This document shows, piece by piece, positions 6,202 to 14,044 of a stretch of DNA of 19,913 bases (position 1 is its first letter; each line of letters begins with the position of its first letter). Under the pieces are notes generated by a model that saw only the letters and a list, made by a program, of their open reading frames with translations, made no database searches and was not told the DNA's origin. The stretch spans positions 1 to 19,913 of the forward strand of contig JAFSZW010000230.1 of assembly GCA_017458865.1 (NCBI GenBank), given 5' to 3'. The position numbers were made by a program, and so were the translations under genes. Source of the DNA: Clostridia bacterium (GTDB taxonomy: Bacteria > Bacillota > Clostridia > Christensenellales > Aristaeellaceae).

Positions 6202-8007
6202 ATGAGAGGCAATTATCAGAATGTTCGGAAAATTCGTATTCCGGAGAGCACCAGGGATATGCCTATTACCTTCCTGTCTGGGAAGAATGCCAGGTATACG
6301 TATGTCTATGTTACAGATGAAAAGCGGTATCTTAGTGATAAAAAGTACAACCAAAACAAACGAGTGTGTATCGGCAGACTGGATTATAAGCTTGATTCTG
6401 ATTGGCGTGCTGCTGGCAAGTATCCTACAGAAATGCTCCCAAATGATGATTTCGCTGCTTATTTTTCAAAAGAGTTGTATACAATCGGCTCTGATGAAGA
6501 CAGGAATGATAGCACCAGTCAGGATGAAGAGGAACTGAGCAGAGGAGACGCCATAAGCATTGGTGTGCATCTTGTTCTTGAACAATTGGTTCAGGCGTAT
6601 AAGCTCAATGAGCTCCTGTCTGATTATCTGGATGAGATCGAGGTCAATCGTATATTTGATTTGGCTGCTTTTATGATAACCAAGGAAGATAATGTTGCTT
6701 TGCACTTTGAGAATTATGAATATCGGCATCTTCTGTTTCAGGAAGGGAACGGAATAAAAGACGAGCAGATTGGCAGACTGATGGCGAGTATTCCTGGTGA
6801 GACGATTGACGCCTTTTTGAAAGACTGGAACGCTGAAAACAGCAGAAGAAACGGGGGTGAGCAGGTCAGGGTATACTTTGTTGGAGATGGAACGGACCAT
6901 CATTGTCAGGCAGGTGATATAGAAATTGCGGAGTATGGAAGTGCCAGGATTGATAATGGCACGCCTGTTATTTCTATGATGCCTGCTTACGATCTTTTGC
7001 ATAAGCAGCCAGTATGCTATGAGTTGTACGATGGAAACATTACTGACATGTCTGAATGCAAGTATTTGGGTACCTTTCTGAAAGCCTTGGGATATGGGAA
7101 CTTTGGTGTTATACTCGACAGAGGATGCTATTCATCAGACAATATAGGTGAATTTGTCAAAAGTGATATCGCGTTTATCCTCATGGCTAAGGGATGGAAG
7201 CGGTTTATCCGGAAACAGGTGTTAATGATTCGCGGTTCATTTGAAAATACAATGTCTTCCTATGTTGAAAGATATGGAGTATACGGAACAACGATATCCT
7301 GTTCGATTACGAATGACGAACATATGCAGTACTGTCATGTCTTCTTTAACCCTGCAATGGTCAGTATCGATCAGGCAGATTTTCGAGAGAAACTGAATTT
7401 ATGGAGGAAGAAACTTGATAAAACAGTAGCTGCCGGAGAGCCTGTTGATAAGCACATGCTTACTCAGTGCTCGCTGTATTTCAACTTTACGTTTGGTGAC
7501 AATGCTCAGATGCTTTCGTATACGGAAAATACGGAAGAAATCAATAATGAGCTTAAGCTTGCAGGGTATTATGTTGTTGTTACTTCAGAAAAGATGACTG
7601 ACGTGGAAGCTCTGACACTGTACAAAAGCAGAGATGCCAATGAGAAGATGAATATGTTTGACTGGACGATTCCTGGAAATGAAGCGGCCGGATCAGACGA
7701 GACACTGCAGGGAAAAGGGTTTACAGCCTTTATATCACTGATTCTCCGAAATGGGATGTATGTTAATCTCAAGAAAGAAGAAGCGAACGTTGGGGAAATA
7801 AAGCAAATCTATGATGTGGCTGCAGCTATAGGTGAATTGGAAAAGATTGAAGTGACAAGATACCCTCATGATAAATATGCGCTAAGGAGACCATTGACAC
7901 GGAAACAAAAAGATATCCTGCATGCATTTGGGTTAACGGAATCAAGAACAGCCAAAGTTATTGAAAGGGCAGTACGTAAACTGAATGGTATCAAGATGCC
8001 GTCTTGA
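6202..8007 (+). CDS. DDE transposase, IS4 superfamily (IS1634-like)
   Basis: A 601-residue protein expected to catalyse cut-and-paste transposition of its element. Residues 28-65 form an N-terminal domain with a TYVY...KRVCIGRLD pattern. The RNase-H-like catalytic core follows: Asp229 in VGDGTD, Asp306 in VILDRGCYSSDNI, and Glu481 in the IS4-type Y-x2-R-x3-E signature (Tyr474, Arg477). The Lys expected seven residues after Glu is Trp488. A C-terminal GKGFTAFISLILRNGM segment matches the family. The frame is intact. The start at 6202 has GGAAAGGAAG upstream and a consensus promoter. A perfect 8-bp stem spans the stop codon (7995-8002 with 8011-8018). Family assignment is from motif pattern; IS1634 versus a neighbouring IS4 subgroup would need a database comparison. 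Confidence 0.88.
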   Translation: MRGNYQNVRKIRIPESTRDMPITFLSGKNARYTYVYVTDEKRYLSDKKYNQNKRVCIGRLDYKLDSDWRAAGKYPTEMLPNDDFAAYFSKELYTIGSDEDRNDSTSQDEEELSRGDAISIGVHLVLEQLVQAYKLNELLSDYLDEIEVNRIFDLAAFMITKEDNVALHFENYEYRHLLFQEGNGIKDEQIGRLMASIPGETIDAFLKDWNAENSRRNGGEQVRVYFVGDGTDHHCQAGDIEIAEYGSARIDNGTPVISMMPAYDLLHKQPVCYELYDGNITDMSECKYLGTFLKALGYGNFGVILDRGCYSSDNIGEFVKSDIAFILMAKGWKRFIRKQVLMIRGSFENTMSSYVERYGVYGTTISCSITNDEHMQYCHVFFNPAMVSIDQADFREKLNLWRKKLDKTVAAGEPVDKHMLTQCSLYFNFTFGDNAQMLSYTENTEEINNELKLAGYYVVVTSEKMTDVEALTLYKSRDANEKMNMFDWTIPGNEAAGSDETLQGKGFTAFISLILRNGMYVNLKKEEANVGEIKQIYDVAAAIGELEKIEVTRYPHDKYALRRPLTRKQKDILHAFGLTESRTAKVIERAVRKLNGIKMPS

Positions 8008-8206
8008 AAAACGGCATCTGATTCCAGCAGAAAACCACCACTTGTATTCGGTCAATTTCCAGTATTGGACTGACATGGGGAACTTCTGCGTAGAAACCTG
8101 GGCTAACAGGATAGCCCGGAAATCGACACGTGAGAGAGCGGAGATGACTGTAGATGGTAAGGCTATCGCATACGGGAATCCCCATGCCAATCCTTTTCTC
8201 AAGAAC
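8008..8206 (+). other. Stretch between transposase and convergent ORF, with short open frame
   Basis: No gene is clear here. A plus-strand frame, open from inside the end of the transposase gene to 8224, contains a protein-like tail (WANRIARKSTRERAEM, then DGKAIAYGNPHANPF). It has no ribosome site of its own and I cannot assign it; the Gly...Asn-Pro pattern loosely recalls small phage terminase subunits, which is only a guess. A hairpin GGGCTA/TAGCCC lies at 8100-8105 with 8112-8117. It may be a remnant of an older gene. Confidence 0.3.
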
Positions 8207-8578
8207 TCAAACTGGTTTGTCTGAATCGTGGCGGTTGTTGATGGAATCAACGCTTTTCTCGAACAGGCAATCCGATTGATCCTTTTCATTCTTTAGACGC
8301 TGAATCTCCTCTTTAAGGCTTGCTATCTCGGCTTTCATCTGCTCAAGCATCTCTGCAGTTGCATGATCCACCTGATCTATTTGCCGCTTTGTGATTCCTC
8401 CCCGGTTTCTCTTGCCGGAAGGCGCTTTTTCCACAATGGTTTGGGTCACAGGATCGACTCGACCGATATAGGTTCTTTTGGGCTTGCATTTGCCGGTTAC
8501 GGGATCACGAACCGATTCCATGGGGTAGGCATACGTGGAGCCGTTCCGTTTATCGGTTTGGTAAACAATTGAAGCCAT
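8207..8578 (-). CDS. Small protein: transposase-type N-terminal domain plus coiled coil
   Basis: A 123-residue protein of unknown function. Residues 1-45 (MASIVYQTDK..., TYAYP, KPKRTYIGRVDP) share the pattern YxY...K+xxIGRxD with residues 32-61 of the nearby transposase. A basic KRNRGG segment follows, then a heptad-rich helix around residues 75-102 (MLEQMKAEIASLKEEIQRL), a probable coiled coil. It lacks any catalytic core. The ATG at 8578 has GAGAGG nine bases upstream; an in-frame ATG six bases earlier is too close to it. It is convergent with the transposase and lies just inside the putative right end. It could be an accessory or inhibitory IS protein, or the 5' remnant of a second transposase gene. 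ORF reality is likely; role unknown. Confidence 0.6.
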   Translation of the reverse strand: MASIVYQTDKRNGSTYAYPMESVRDPVTGKCKPKRTYIGRVDPVTQTIVEKAPSGKRNRGGITKRQIDQVDHATAEMLEQMKAEIASLKEEIQRLKNEKDQSDCLFEKSVDSINNRHDSDKPV

Positions 8579-8631
8579 TGGCATATACCTCTCATTTAGA
8601 ATGATAATTAAATTACAATTATACAATATAA

Positions 8632-8641
8632 AAATGTCAAC
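8632..8641 (-). repeat. Putative right terminal inverted repeat
   Basis: AAATGTCAAC, the exact inverse of 6048-6057. Read on the minus strand it supplies TTGACA upstream of the small coiled-coil ORF, with TATAAT-like bases close behind (only about 11 bases away) and TGTAAT at a 17-base spacing. It may therefore be a promoter element as much as an IS end. Confidence 0.4.
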
Positions 8642-8912
8642 TTTTTCTGTGATCAGCCGTTTTGAATGCTCATATACAATTTTCGTGTACGAACGCTATG
8701 TACATGGCAAATATCCGGGTGTTCAGGTTGATGGAAGAGGAAAGTATCACTGAGTATATGTTGCAGGAATGACATCGTATGCTTTTGAAATAATGTCGGT
8801 TTTCATCAGACTAAAGCGGTGATAGTATCATATAAACTTGTGACGATTATAGAAGAATATGCTTTAATTATAAGTCGCTATGCTAAAATATAATAAAAAC
8901 ATAAAATCGTTG
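8642..8912. other. AT-rich gene-free stretch right of the IS-like element
   Basis: There is no supported gene. A 39-codon plus-strand frame (8634-8753) starts inside the putative terminal repeat and ends with a protein-like YERYVHGKYPGVQVDGRG stretch. It has no ribosome site and may be the remnant of a gene cut by the insertion. From 8830 to 8910 the sequence is strongly A+T rich, leading into the promoter of the c-di-GMP gene. Confidence 0.4.
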
Positions 8913-8942
8913 TTGACACAATTTGAATGGGCGTGATAAGAT
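8913..8942 (+). promoter_or_regulatory. Probable promoter of the c-di-GMP signalling gene
   Basis: A perfect -35 TTGACA (8913-8918), an 18-base spacer and TAAGAT (8937-8942), preceded by an A+T-rich stretch. Transcription would begin near 8949, giving a leader of about 225 bases before the TTG start at 9174. Confidence 0.55.
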
Positions 8943-8948
8943 GAACCG

Positions 8949-9173
8949 ATCATCACAAAATGTGAGGAATACCGGGGAATTAGTGCATTGTGAGGTTGTA
9001 AGACAACAGTGCAGGCAGTTTCAGGTGTGGCTGATGCCGGGGACAGCCTTATTTCTTCGCTACAACTGTGAAACAAGTTCTTGCTGATTGTATTTACAAT
9101 AATACCGGCATTTCTGTGTGAAGCGGGGATGCGGAACTGAATCAGCATGTTTGGATAAAGAGGGAGAAAAACA
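8949..9173 (+). promoter_or_regulatory. Structured 5' leader of unknown type before the c-di-GMP gene
   Basis: Perfect small hairpins are seen: TCACA/TGTGA (8953-8965, loop AAA), GTTGT/ACAAC (8995-9007, loop AAG), GGCTG/CAGCC (9029-9048) and ATTGT/ACAAT (9087-9100). An exact 7-bp long-range pairing joins ATGCCGG (9034-9040) to CCGGCAT (9105-9111) and competes with the GGCTG hairpin. Neither the c-di-GMP-I nor the c-di-GMP-II riboswitch core is recognisable. A 48-codon frame (8941-9087) crosses the leader but begins within the -10 element and lacks a ribosome site. A cis-regulatory role is possible but unproven. Confidence 0.35.
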
Positions 9174-11549
9174 TTGTATTGGACGATCATTGTCGATGAT
9201 GATGAGACAAGCTTAAAGATAGCCGAGGATGTACTGAGGAAGAATAACATCCGGGTAACAGCGCTCAGATCCGGTCAGGCGCTGCTTGACTATCTTCAGA
9301 GAAATGTGTATTCATTTCCTGACCTGATTCTCCTGGATACCAATATGCTGGATACGGAGGGATTTGCAGCCCTCAAAAACATCCAGCAGACGACGGAGGG
9401 AGATGCGGAAATCCCTGTAATCTTCCTTTCAGCGGATCAGGAAGAGGAATCTGAGACAAGGGGATTTGAACTGGGTGCGCTCGATTTTATCCGGAAACCG
9501 TTTGCACCGGATGTTCTGCTCAGCCGCGTTCAGAACGCCCTTCGGACACAGGAAAAGCTGCAGAAGTTTGAACGGGAAGCCAGAATTGACAGCATGACCG
9601 GTTTCCTGAACAAGAACACTGCGGAGGACAGGATTCACGAAATGTGCCGTACGGAAACGGGCCTCCTGTGCATTCTTGATCTGGATTCCTTCAAGCTGGT
9701 TAACGACCTTTACGGTCATGACATTGGAGATCGTGTCCTGATTCTGTTTGCGGATCTGCTGAAAAACAATATGCGGTCCGATGATGTCTGCGGCAGGATT
9801 GGCGGAGATGAGTTCCTGGTGTTTGCCAAGAACATGAAAACGGATACTGAGCTTCGTCATTTTTCCCAGAGAATCAATGAAGACTACCTGCATATGATGA
9901 AGAAGCTCCTTGGAACGGATCTCAAGTTCCAGGTGGGCATTTCCATTGGTGCTGCTGCAGTTCCTGCACATGGGCGAGACTATGCGAAGCTGTTCCATCT
10001 GGCGGACCAGGCGCTGAGCACAGTGAAGCAGAGCGGCAAGCATAACTGTGTGCTCAATGGAACTCCTCAGGCGGACGGCAGGTATGCAAATGGTGAACTG
10101 ACACTGGATTCCGTCACCATGATCCTTGAGGAGCGGAGCATTTCGCCCAACGCCATGTGGATGGGCCGCGAGGCTTTTATCAACATCTACCGGTACATGA
10201 TGCGCTATATGGAGCGCTATCGTGGTGTTGCCTATCGTGCGCTTTTCTCGGTTGAGACGACCTCGGATACGGTCACCAAGGAAGAGCGGATGGATATCAT
10301 GGCGCAGTTCAGACGCCTGATGCAGGAGTCCCTCAGGAACAGCGATGTCATGGTTGAAGTCAGCGAAAACCAGATTTTCCTGCTGCTGCCCGAGATGCAT
10401 GAGGGCAGTATTGATGTGGTCGTTGGCCGGCTCATGAAAAAGTGGGAAAAGTCGGAGTACAATGACAGGACGATCATTAAATGGGAGACCGGTCAGGTAC
10501 ACCTTATGCCCCATGATGATATCAAGAAACCCCACAACAGTAAGCCGTACTGTGTGGCGGTTGTGGATGATGACCGGGTCAGCCTGAAAATTGCAAATCA
10601 GATTCTGACCGAACACCAGGCAGAGGTTGCCTTGATGGAATCCGGTGCTCAGCTGCTGGAATACCTCAGGACAAACCGCCCGGACCTGATTCTCCTGGAT
10701 GTCAATATGCCGGGAATGGATGGTTTTGAGGTACTGCGCAGGCTGAAAATTGCGCCTGGCGTTGCTCACGATATTCCAGTGATTTTCCTGACGTCAGATG
10801 AAACGTCTGAGGCGGAAACCATGGGACTCAGGCTGGGCGCGGATGATTTTATCCGGAAGCCATTTTCACCGGATGTGCTCATGCTTCGTGTGAATCACAC
10901 GATTGAGCTTAATCATCTGCAGCAGAACCTTGCCAATGAGGTTGAGGTGAAGACTGCGGAGAACCGCAAGCTTTTCCTCCATGTCATCAACGCGCTTGCA
11001 ACGTCGATTGACGCAAAAGATACCTATACGAACGGACATTCCGGCAGGGTCGCACAGTACGCGAAGGAAATTGCCAGACGCTACGGCTACAACGAGGCCA
11101 GGCAGAATGATATCTATATGATTGGCCTGCTGCACGATGTCGGCAAGATCGGCGTGCCGGATGCGATCATTAACAAGCCTGCGCCACTGACGGATGAGGA
11201 GTACGAGAAGATCAAGATTCACCCGGTCGTCGGTGCCCGGATCCTCCAGACCATTGACGAGATGCCAGCGCTGGCCATTGGTGCAAGGTGGCACCATGAG
11301 CGCTACGACGGCAGGGGTTACCCGGATGGACTGGCCGGTGAGTACATTCCTGAGGAAGCGCGGATCATCTCTGTGGCGGACGCGTATGATGCCATGAGCA
11401 GCCGGCGCAGTTACCGTTCTGACCTGCGGCAGGAAGAAGTTCGGGCTGAGATTGAAAAGGGCTCAGGCACGCAGTTTGATCCCCGTTTTGCCAAGATCAT
11501 GCTTGAGATGATTGATGAGGACAGGGATTACCGGATGCGTGAAAGCTAA
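9174..11549 (+). CDS. REC-GGDEF-REC-HD-GYP cyclic-di-GMP signalling protein
   Basis: A 791-residue soluble protein with no membrane segment. REC1 (1-125) has Asp8-10, phospho-acceptor Asp55 and Lys108. A GGDEF domain (about 133-295) has an intact GGDEF (210-214) and an RxxD inhibitory site (Arg201-Asp204), so it should make c-di-GMP. Residues 325-425 look like a second, degenerate GGDEF fold with SENQI at the signature position. REC2 (458-580) has Asp465-467, Asp509 and Lys562. HD-GYP (595-775) has His622, His654-Asp655, His683, His707-708 and GYP (715-717), so it should hydrolyse c-di-GMP. REC1 and REC2 are clearly alike and probably arose by duplication. The start is TTG, seven bases after AGGGAG. 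No partner histidine kinase is adjacent. It ends at a strong terminator, so it is monocistronic. Which activity dominates cannot be read from the sequence. Confidence 0.93.
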   Translation: MYWTIIVDDDETSLKIAEDVLRKNNIRVTALRSGQALLDYLQRNVYSFPDLILLDTNMLDTEGFAALKNIQQTTEGDAEIPVIFLSADQEEESETRGFELGALDFIRKPFAPDVLLSRVQNALRTQEKLQKFEREARIDSMTGFLNKNTAEDRIHEMCRTETGLLCILDLDSFKLVNDLYGHDIGDRVLILFADLLKNNMRSDDVCGRIGGDEFLVFAKNMKTDTELRHFSQRINEDYLHMMKKLLGTDLKFQVGISIGAAAVPAHGRDYAKLFHLADQALSTVKQSGKHNCVLNGTPQADGRYANGELTLDSVTMILEERSISPNAMWMGREAFINIYRYMMRYMERYRGVAYRALFSVETTSDTVTKEERMDIMAQFRRLMQESLRNSDVMVEVSENQIFLLLPEMHEGSIDVVVGRLMKKWEKSEYNDRTIIKWETGQVHLMPHDDIKKPHNSKPYCVAVVDDDRVSLKIANQILTEHQAEVALMESGAQLLEYLRTNRPDLILLDVNMPGMDGFEVLRRLKIAPGVAHDIPVIFLTSDETSEAETMGLRLGADDFIRKPFSPDVLMLRVNHTIELNHLQQNLANEVEVKTAENRKLFLHVINALATSIDAKDTYTNGHSGRVAQYAKEIARRYGYNEARQNDIYMIGLLHDVGKIGVPDAIINKPAPLTDEEYEKIKIHPVVGARILQTIDEMPALAIGARWHHERYDGRGYPDGLAGEYIPEEARIISVADAYDAMSSRRSYRSDLRQEEVRAEIEKGSGTQFDPRFAKIMLEMIDEDRDYRMRES

Positions 11550-11617
11550 CCGGCGGTTAGCGGAACCGGGTTGAGCCCATCATGGCCTGTCAGTATTCAA
11601 ACCCAGATAAATCAGCA

Positions 11618-11647
11618 AAAGGTGGCTCACGTGTGAGCTGCCTTTTT
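11618..11647 (+). terminator. Rho-independent terminator after the c-di-GMP gene
   Basis: An 11-bp stem (11618-11628 with 11635-11645, two G-T pairs), a six-base loop and a run of five Ts (11643-11647). It ends 34 bases before the next start codon. Confidence 0.85.
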
Positions 11648-11681
11648 ATGATGAGAAAACAACCGGCAGGAGGGGAAAGCT

Positions 11682-12134
11682 TTGAATTCGCACGAATATG
11701 TCACGCTGAGGAAGTGGCCTGAACTCATGGAACCTGCAGCAGCGTGGTTTCACAGCAAATGGCATGTACCCAAAGAGGCATATCTTGAGTGCATGCAGGC
11801 CTGCCTTTCGGGAGAGACTGAATACGATTGGTACCTGTGCCTGACAGATGGCAGGATTGCAGGCGGGCTTGGCGTTATTGAGAATGACTTTCATGACAGG
11901 AAGGATCTGAAACCGAATGTGTGTGCGGTATATACGGAACCGGACTACAGGGGCAGGGGAATCGCAGGACAACTGTTGAACATGGCGGTCAGCGACATGC
12001 GGGACCGGGGCATTTCGCCGCTTTACCTGATCACAGATCATACCGGCTTTTATGAGCGGTATGGTTGGGAGTTCCTGTGCATGGTGCAGGGGGACGGACA
12101 GCCCGAGATGACCCGGATGTACATCCACAGATGA
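11682..12134 (+). CDS. GNAT-family N-acetyltransferase
   Basis: A 150-residue acetyl-CoA-dependent acetyltransferase whose substrate is unknown. The acetyl-CoA-binding motif A lies in VYTEPDYRGRGIAGQLL (83-99), with the R/Q-x-x-G-x-A pattern at Arg90-Ala95. The C-terminal FYERYGWEFL (123-132) is typical of the fold. The start is TTG with GGAGGGG about seven bases upstream; the next in-frame ATG would remove the N-terminal strand. The gene sits alone between the terminator of the previous gene and a strong promoter for the next one, and I see no clear promoter of its own, so it may depend on read-through. The family is secure; no function can be given. Confidence 0.88.
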   Translation: MNSHEYVTLRKWPELMEPAAAWFHSKWHVPKEAYLECMQACLSGETEYDWYLCLTDGRIAGGLGVIENDFHDRKDLKPNVCAVYTEPDYRGRGIAGQLLNMAVSDMRDRGISPLYLITDHTGFYERYGWEFLCMVQGDGQPEMTRMYIHR

Positions 12135-12169
12135 GCGGTTCATATGCGGTGATGAGTCCCAAGCGTTCC

Positions 12170-12198
12170 TTGATAATCCCATGTGAATCCGTTATAAT
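12170..12198 (+). promoter_or_regulatory. Promoter of the phosphoglucomutase gene
   Basis: TTGATA (12170-12175), a 17-base spacer and a perfect TATAAT (12193-12198). The transcript would start near 12205, about 53 bases before the ATG. Confidence 0.8.
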
Positions 12199-12257
12199 TC
12201 AGCCAGTAAAACTGCTCTTTACGGAAATGACCGTCATTGCGAAATGGGAGAACCTGG

Positions 12258-13952
12258 ATGGATATTGAAAAGAACTATTTGAAATGGTGCGACCGGGCGA
12301 ACGGAGACCCGGACCTCGCTGAGGAGCTGCTCGGCATGGCTGGGCAGATGGAAAAGATTGAGGATGCGTTTTACCGTGAACTGGAATTTGGTACCGGCGG
12401 ACTTCGCGGCGTGATTGGCGCAGGAACCAACCGCATGAACATCTATACGGTAGGGCGTGCATCTCAGGGCCTTGCGAATTATGTGATTGGACAGTTTCCG
12501 CCTGAGGCGAGGCGGATTGCAATCGCATATGATTCGCGGATCAAATCGGACCTGTTTGCCAGGACAGCGGCAGGTGTTTTTGCGGCAAACGGCATTGAGG
12601 TTATGCTGTATCCTGAGCTGAAGCCCACGCCCTGTCTTTCATATGCAGTCCGCAGACTTTCCTGCGCGGCAGGCGTTGTGATAACGGCTTCACATAATCC
12701 GGCCAGTTACAATGGCTATAAAGTATACGGAGAAGACGGATGCCAGATTACGAAGGCAGCAGCAAAGGCGATCCTGGCTGAGATCAACCGGCTGGATATT
12801 TTTGATGATGTCAGTTCCATGTCATATGAGGCGGGCATTGCCTCTGGGAAGATTCAGATGATTCCGGACGAGGTGCTGACGGATTTCCTTGAGGCTGTAA
12901 AGGCGGAAAGCGTCCTTGGCGATGCGCCTGCTGACAAGGATGCTGCCATTATCTATTCACCGCTGAACGGAACGGGTCTGGTGCCTGTGATGCGGATTCT
13001 CAGGGAAACAGGGTTTACGAACATTACGGTCGTCTCTGAGCAGGAAAAACCGGACGGCCTGTTTCCAACCTGCCCGTATCCGAATCCCGAAATCCGGGAG
13101 GCAATGGAACTGGGTATCAGGTACGCGAAAGAGAAACAGGCGGAACTTCTGCTCGCAACCGATCCCGACTGTGACCGTGTGGGCATTGCCGTGCGGGATG
13201 AGAATGGCGAGTATGTACTGCTGTCCGGCAATGAAACAGGAATGCTGCTCCTTGATTATATCTGCCAGCGCAGGACGGCTACAGGTACCATGCCTGAGGA
13301 TCCGGTCATGATGAAGACCATTGTCAGCATTGATATGGCAGAGCGCATTGCGGCACATTACGGTGTGCGTACGGTGAATGTGCTGACCGGATTCAAGTAT
13401 ATCGGCGAGCAGATCGGCATGCTTGAAAAACAGGGCAAACAGGATGCTTTCATTATGGGCTTTGAAGAGAGCTACGGTTATCTGGCAGGCACCTATGTGA
13501 GGGATAAGGATGGTGTCAATGCATCCTTCCTGATCGCTGAAATGTTCGCCTACTACAAAGCAAAAGGCATGACTCTCCTGGAGCGCCTGAATATGCTGTA
13601 CAGGGAGTATGGTGTCTGTCTCAATACGCAGCATTCGTATAATTTTGACGGTTCTGCGGGCTTTGAGCGGATGCAACGCATCATGGACGGTTTCAGGAAT
13701 TGTACCGGGAAGATCGGCAGCTTTTCTGTGGCTGAGGTGCTGGATTACAGTCAGGGCCTTGACAATCTGCCAAAGTCCAATGTGCTCAAGTTCAGGCTGG
13801 ACGGGAATTGTTCCCTGGTTGTCCGGCCGAGCGGAACAGAACCCAAGCTGAAATGCTATCTGTCCATTTCGGCCAGTGACAGAGCTGCTGCCGAGGCGGC
13901 GGAGACACTGCTGGCTGCTGTAGTGGAGGAGATCATCCAGAGGGCGGAGTAA
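12258..13952 (+). CDS. pgcA: Phosphoglucomutase / phosphomannomutase (alpha-D-phosphohexomutase)
   Basis: It interconverts hexose 1- and 6-phosphates, chiefly glucose, and feeds UDP-glucose and envelope polysaccharides. The protein has 564 residues, near the 581 of B. subtilis PgcA. The four family signatures are in order: the phosphoserine loop TASHNP (Ser145), the metal site DPDCDR (Asp302, 304, 306), the sugar-specificity loop GFEESYGY (401-408) and the phosphate-binding RPSGTEPK (523-530). GEESYG-type loops favour glucose over mannose. The ATG at 12258 follows GGGAGA; an upstream in-frame TTG (12237) has no ribosome site. manA follows 92 bases later on the same strand with no clear terminator between, so the two may be co-transcribed for hexose-phosphate interconversion. 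Confidence 0.93.
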   Translation: MDIEKNYLKWCDRANGDPDLAEELLGMAGQMEKIEDAFYRELEFGTGGLRGVIGAGTNRMNIYTVGRASQGLANYVIGQFPPEARRIAIAYDSRIKSDLFARTAAGVFAANGIEVMLYPELKPTPCLSYAVRRLSCAAGVVITASHNPASYNGYKVYGEDGCQITKAAAKAILAEINRLDIFDDVSSMSYEAGIASGKIQMIPDEVLTDFLEAVKAESVLGDAPADKDAAIIYSPLNGTGLVPVMRILRETGFTNITVVSEQEKPDGLFPTCPYPNPEIREAMELGIRYAKEKQAELLLATDPDCDRVGIAVRDENGEYVLLSGNETGMLLLDYICQRRTATGTMPEDPVMMKTIVSIDMAERIAAHYGVRTVNVLTGFKYIGEQIGMLEKQGKQDAFIMGFEESYGYLAGTYVRDKDGVNASFLIAEMFAYYKAKGMTLLERLNMLYREYGVCLNTQHSYNFDGSAGFERMQRIMDGFRNCTGKIGSFSVAEVLDYSQGLDNLPKSNVLKFRLDGNCSLVVRPSGTEPKLKCYLSISASDRAAAEAAETLLAAVVEEIIQRAE

Positions 13953-14044
13953 TCTGCGTGTAGATGGTCCCTTTTGAGGCGGATATGCCGGATAAGCGGC
14001 ACGATATTGAGTGAACCAGATAAGATAGAGATGAGGTGTATGGT

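Larger units (their letters stand above)
6048..8641. mobile_element. IS-like element with DDE transposase (IS4/IS1634-like), ends tentative
   Basis: The proposed span is set by a perfect 10-bp inverted repeat, GTTGACATTT at 6048-6057 and AAATGTCAAC at 8632-8641. It encloses a plus-strand transposase and a convergent small minus-strand ORF. The base composition is visibly richer in A+T than the flanking housekeeping genes. No convincing target-site duplication borders these ends (left flank ...TATTT, right flank TTTTT...), and the repeat contains TTGACA, which also occurs in promoters, so the ends could be wrong. That the transposase belongs to a mobile element is secure; its exact limits are not. 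Confidence 0.55.

Noticed and set aside
6075..6320. 81-codon frame starting before the transposase
   Set aside because: It overlaps the promoter and start of the transposase in another frame and has no ribosome site.
7995..8018. 8-bp hairpin over the transposase stop codon as a terminator
   Set aside because: No T run follows on the plus strand, and it overlaps the coding end; termination cannot be claimed.
8634..8753. 39-codon frame starting in the right inverted repeat
   Set aside because: It has no Shine-Dalgarno and no recognisable family; described only as a possible remnant in the intergenic entry.
8949..9173. c-di-GMP-I or c-di-GMP-II riboswitch before the c-di-GMP gene
   Set aside because: The conserved cores of these two classes are not visible, so only an unclassified structured leader is reported.
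9429..10769. 446-codon open frame antisense to the GGDEF region
   Set aside because: It lies opposite intact REC and GGDEF motifs and has no family signature or ribosome site.
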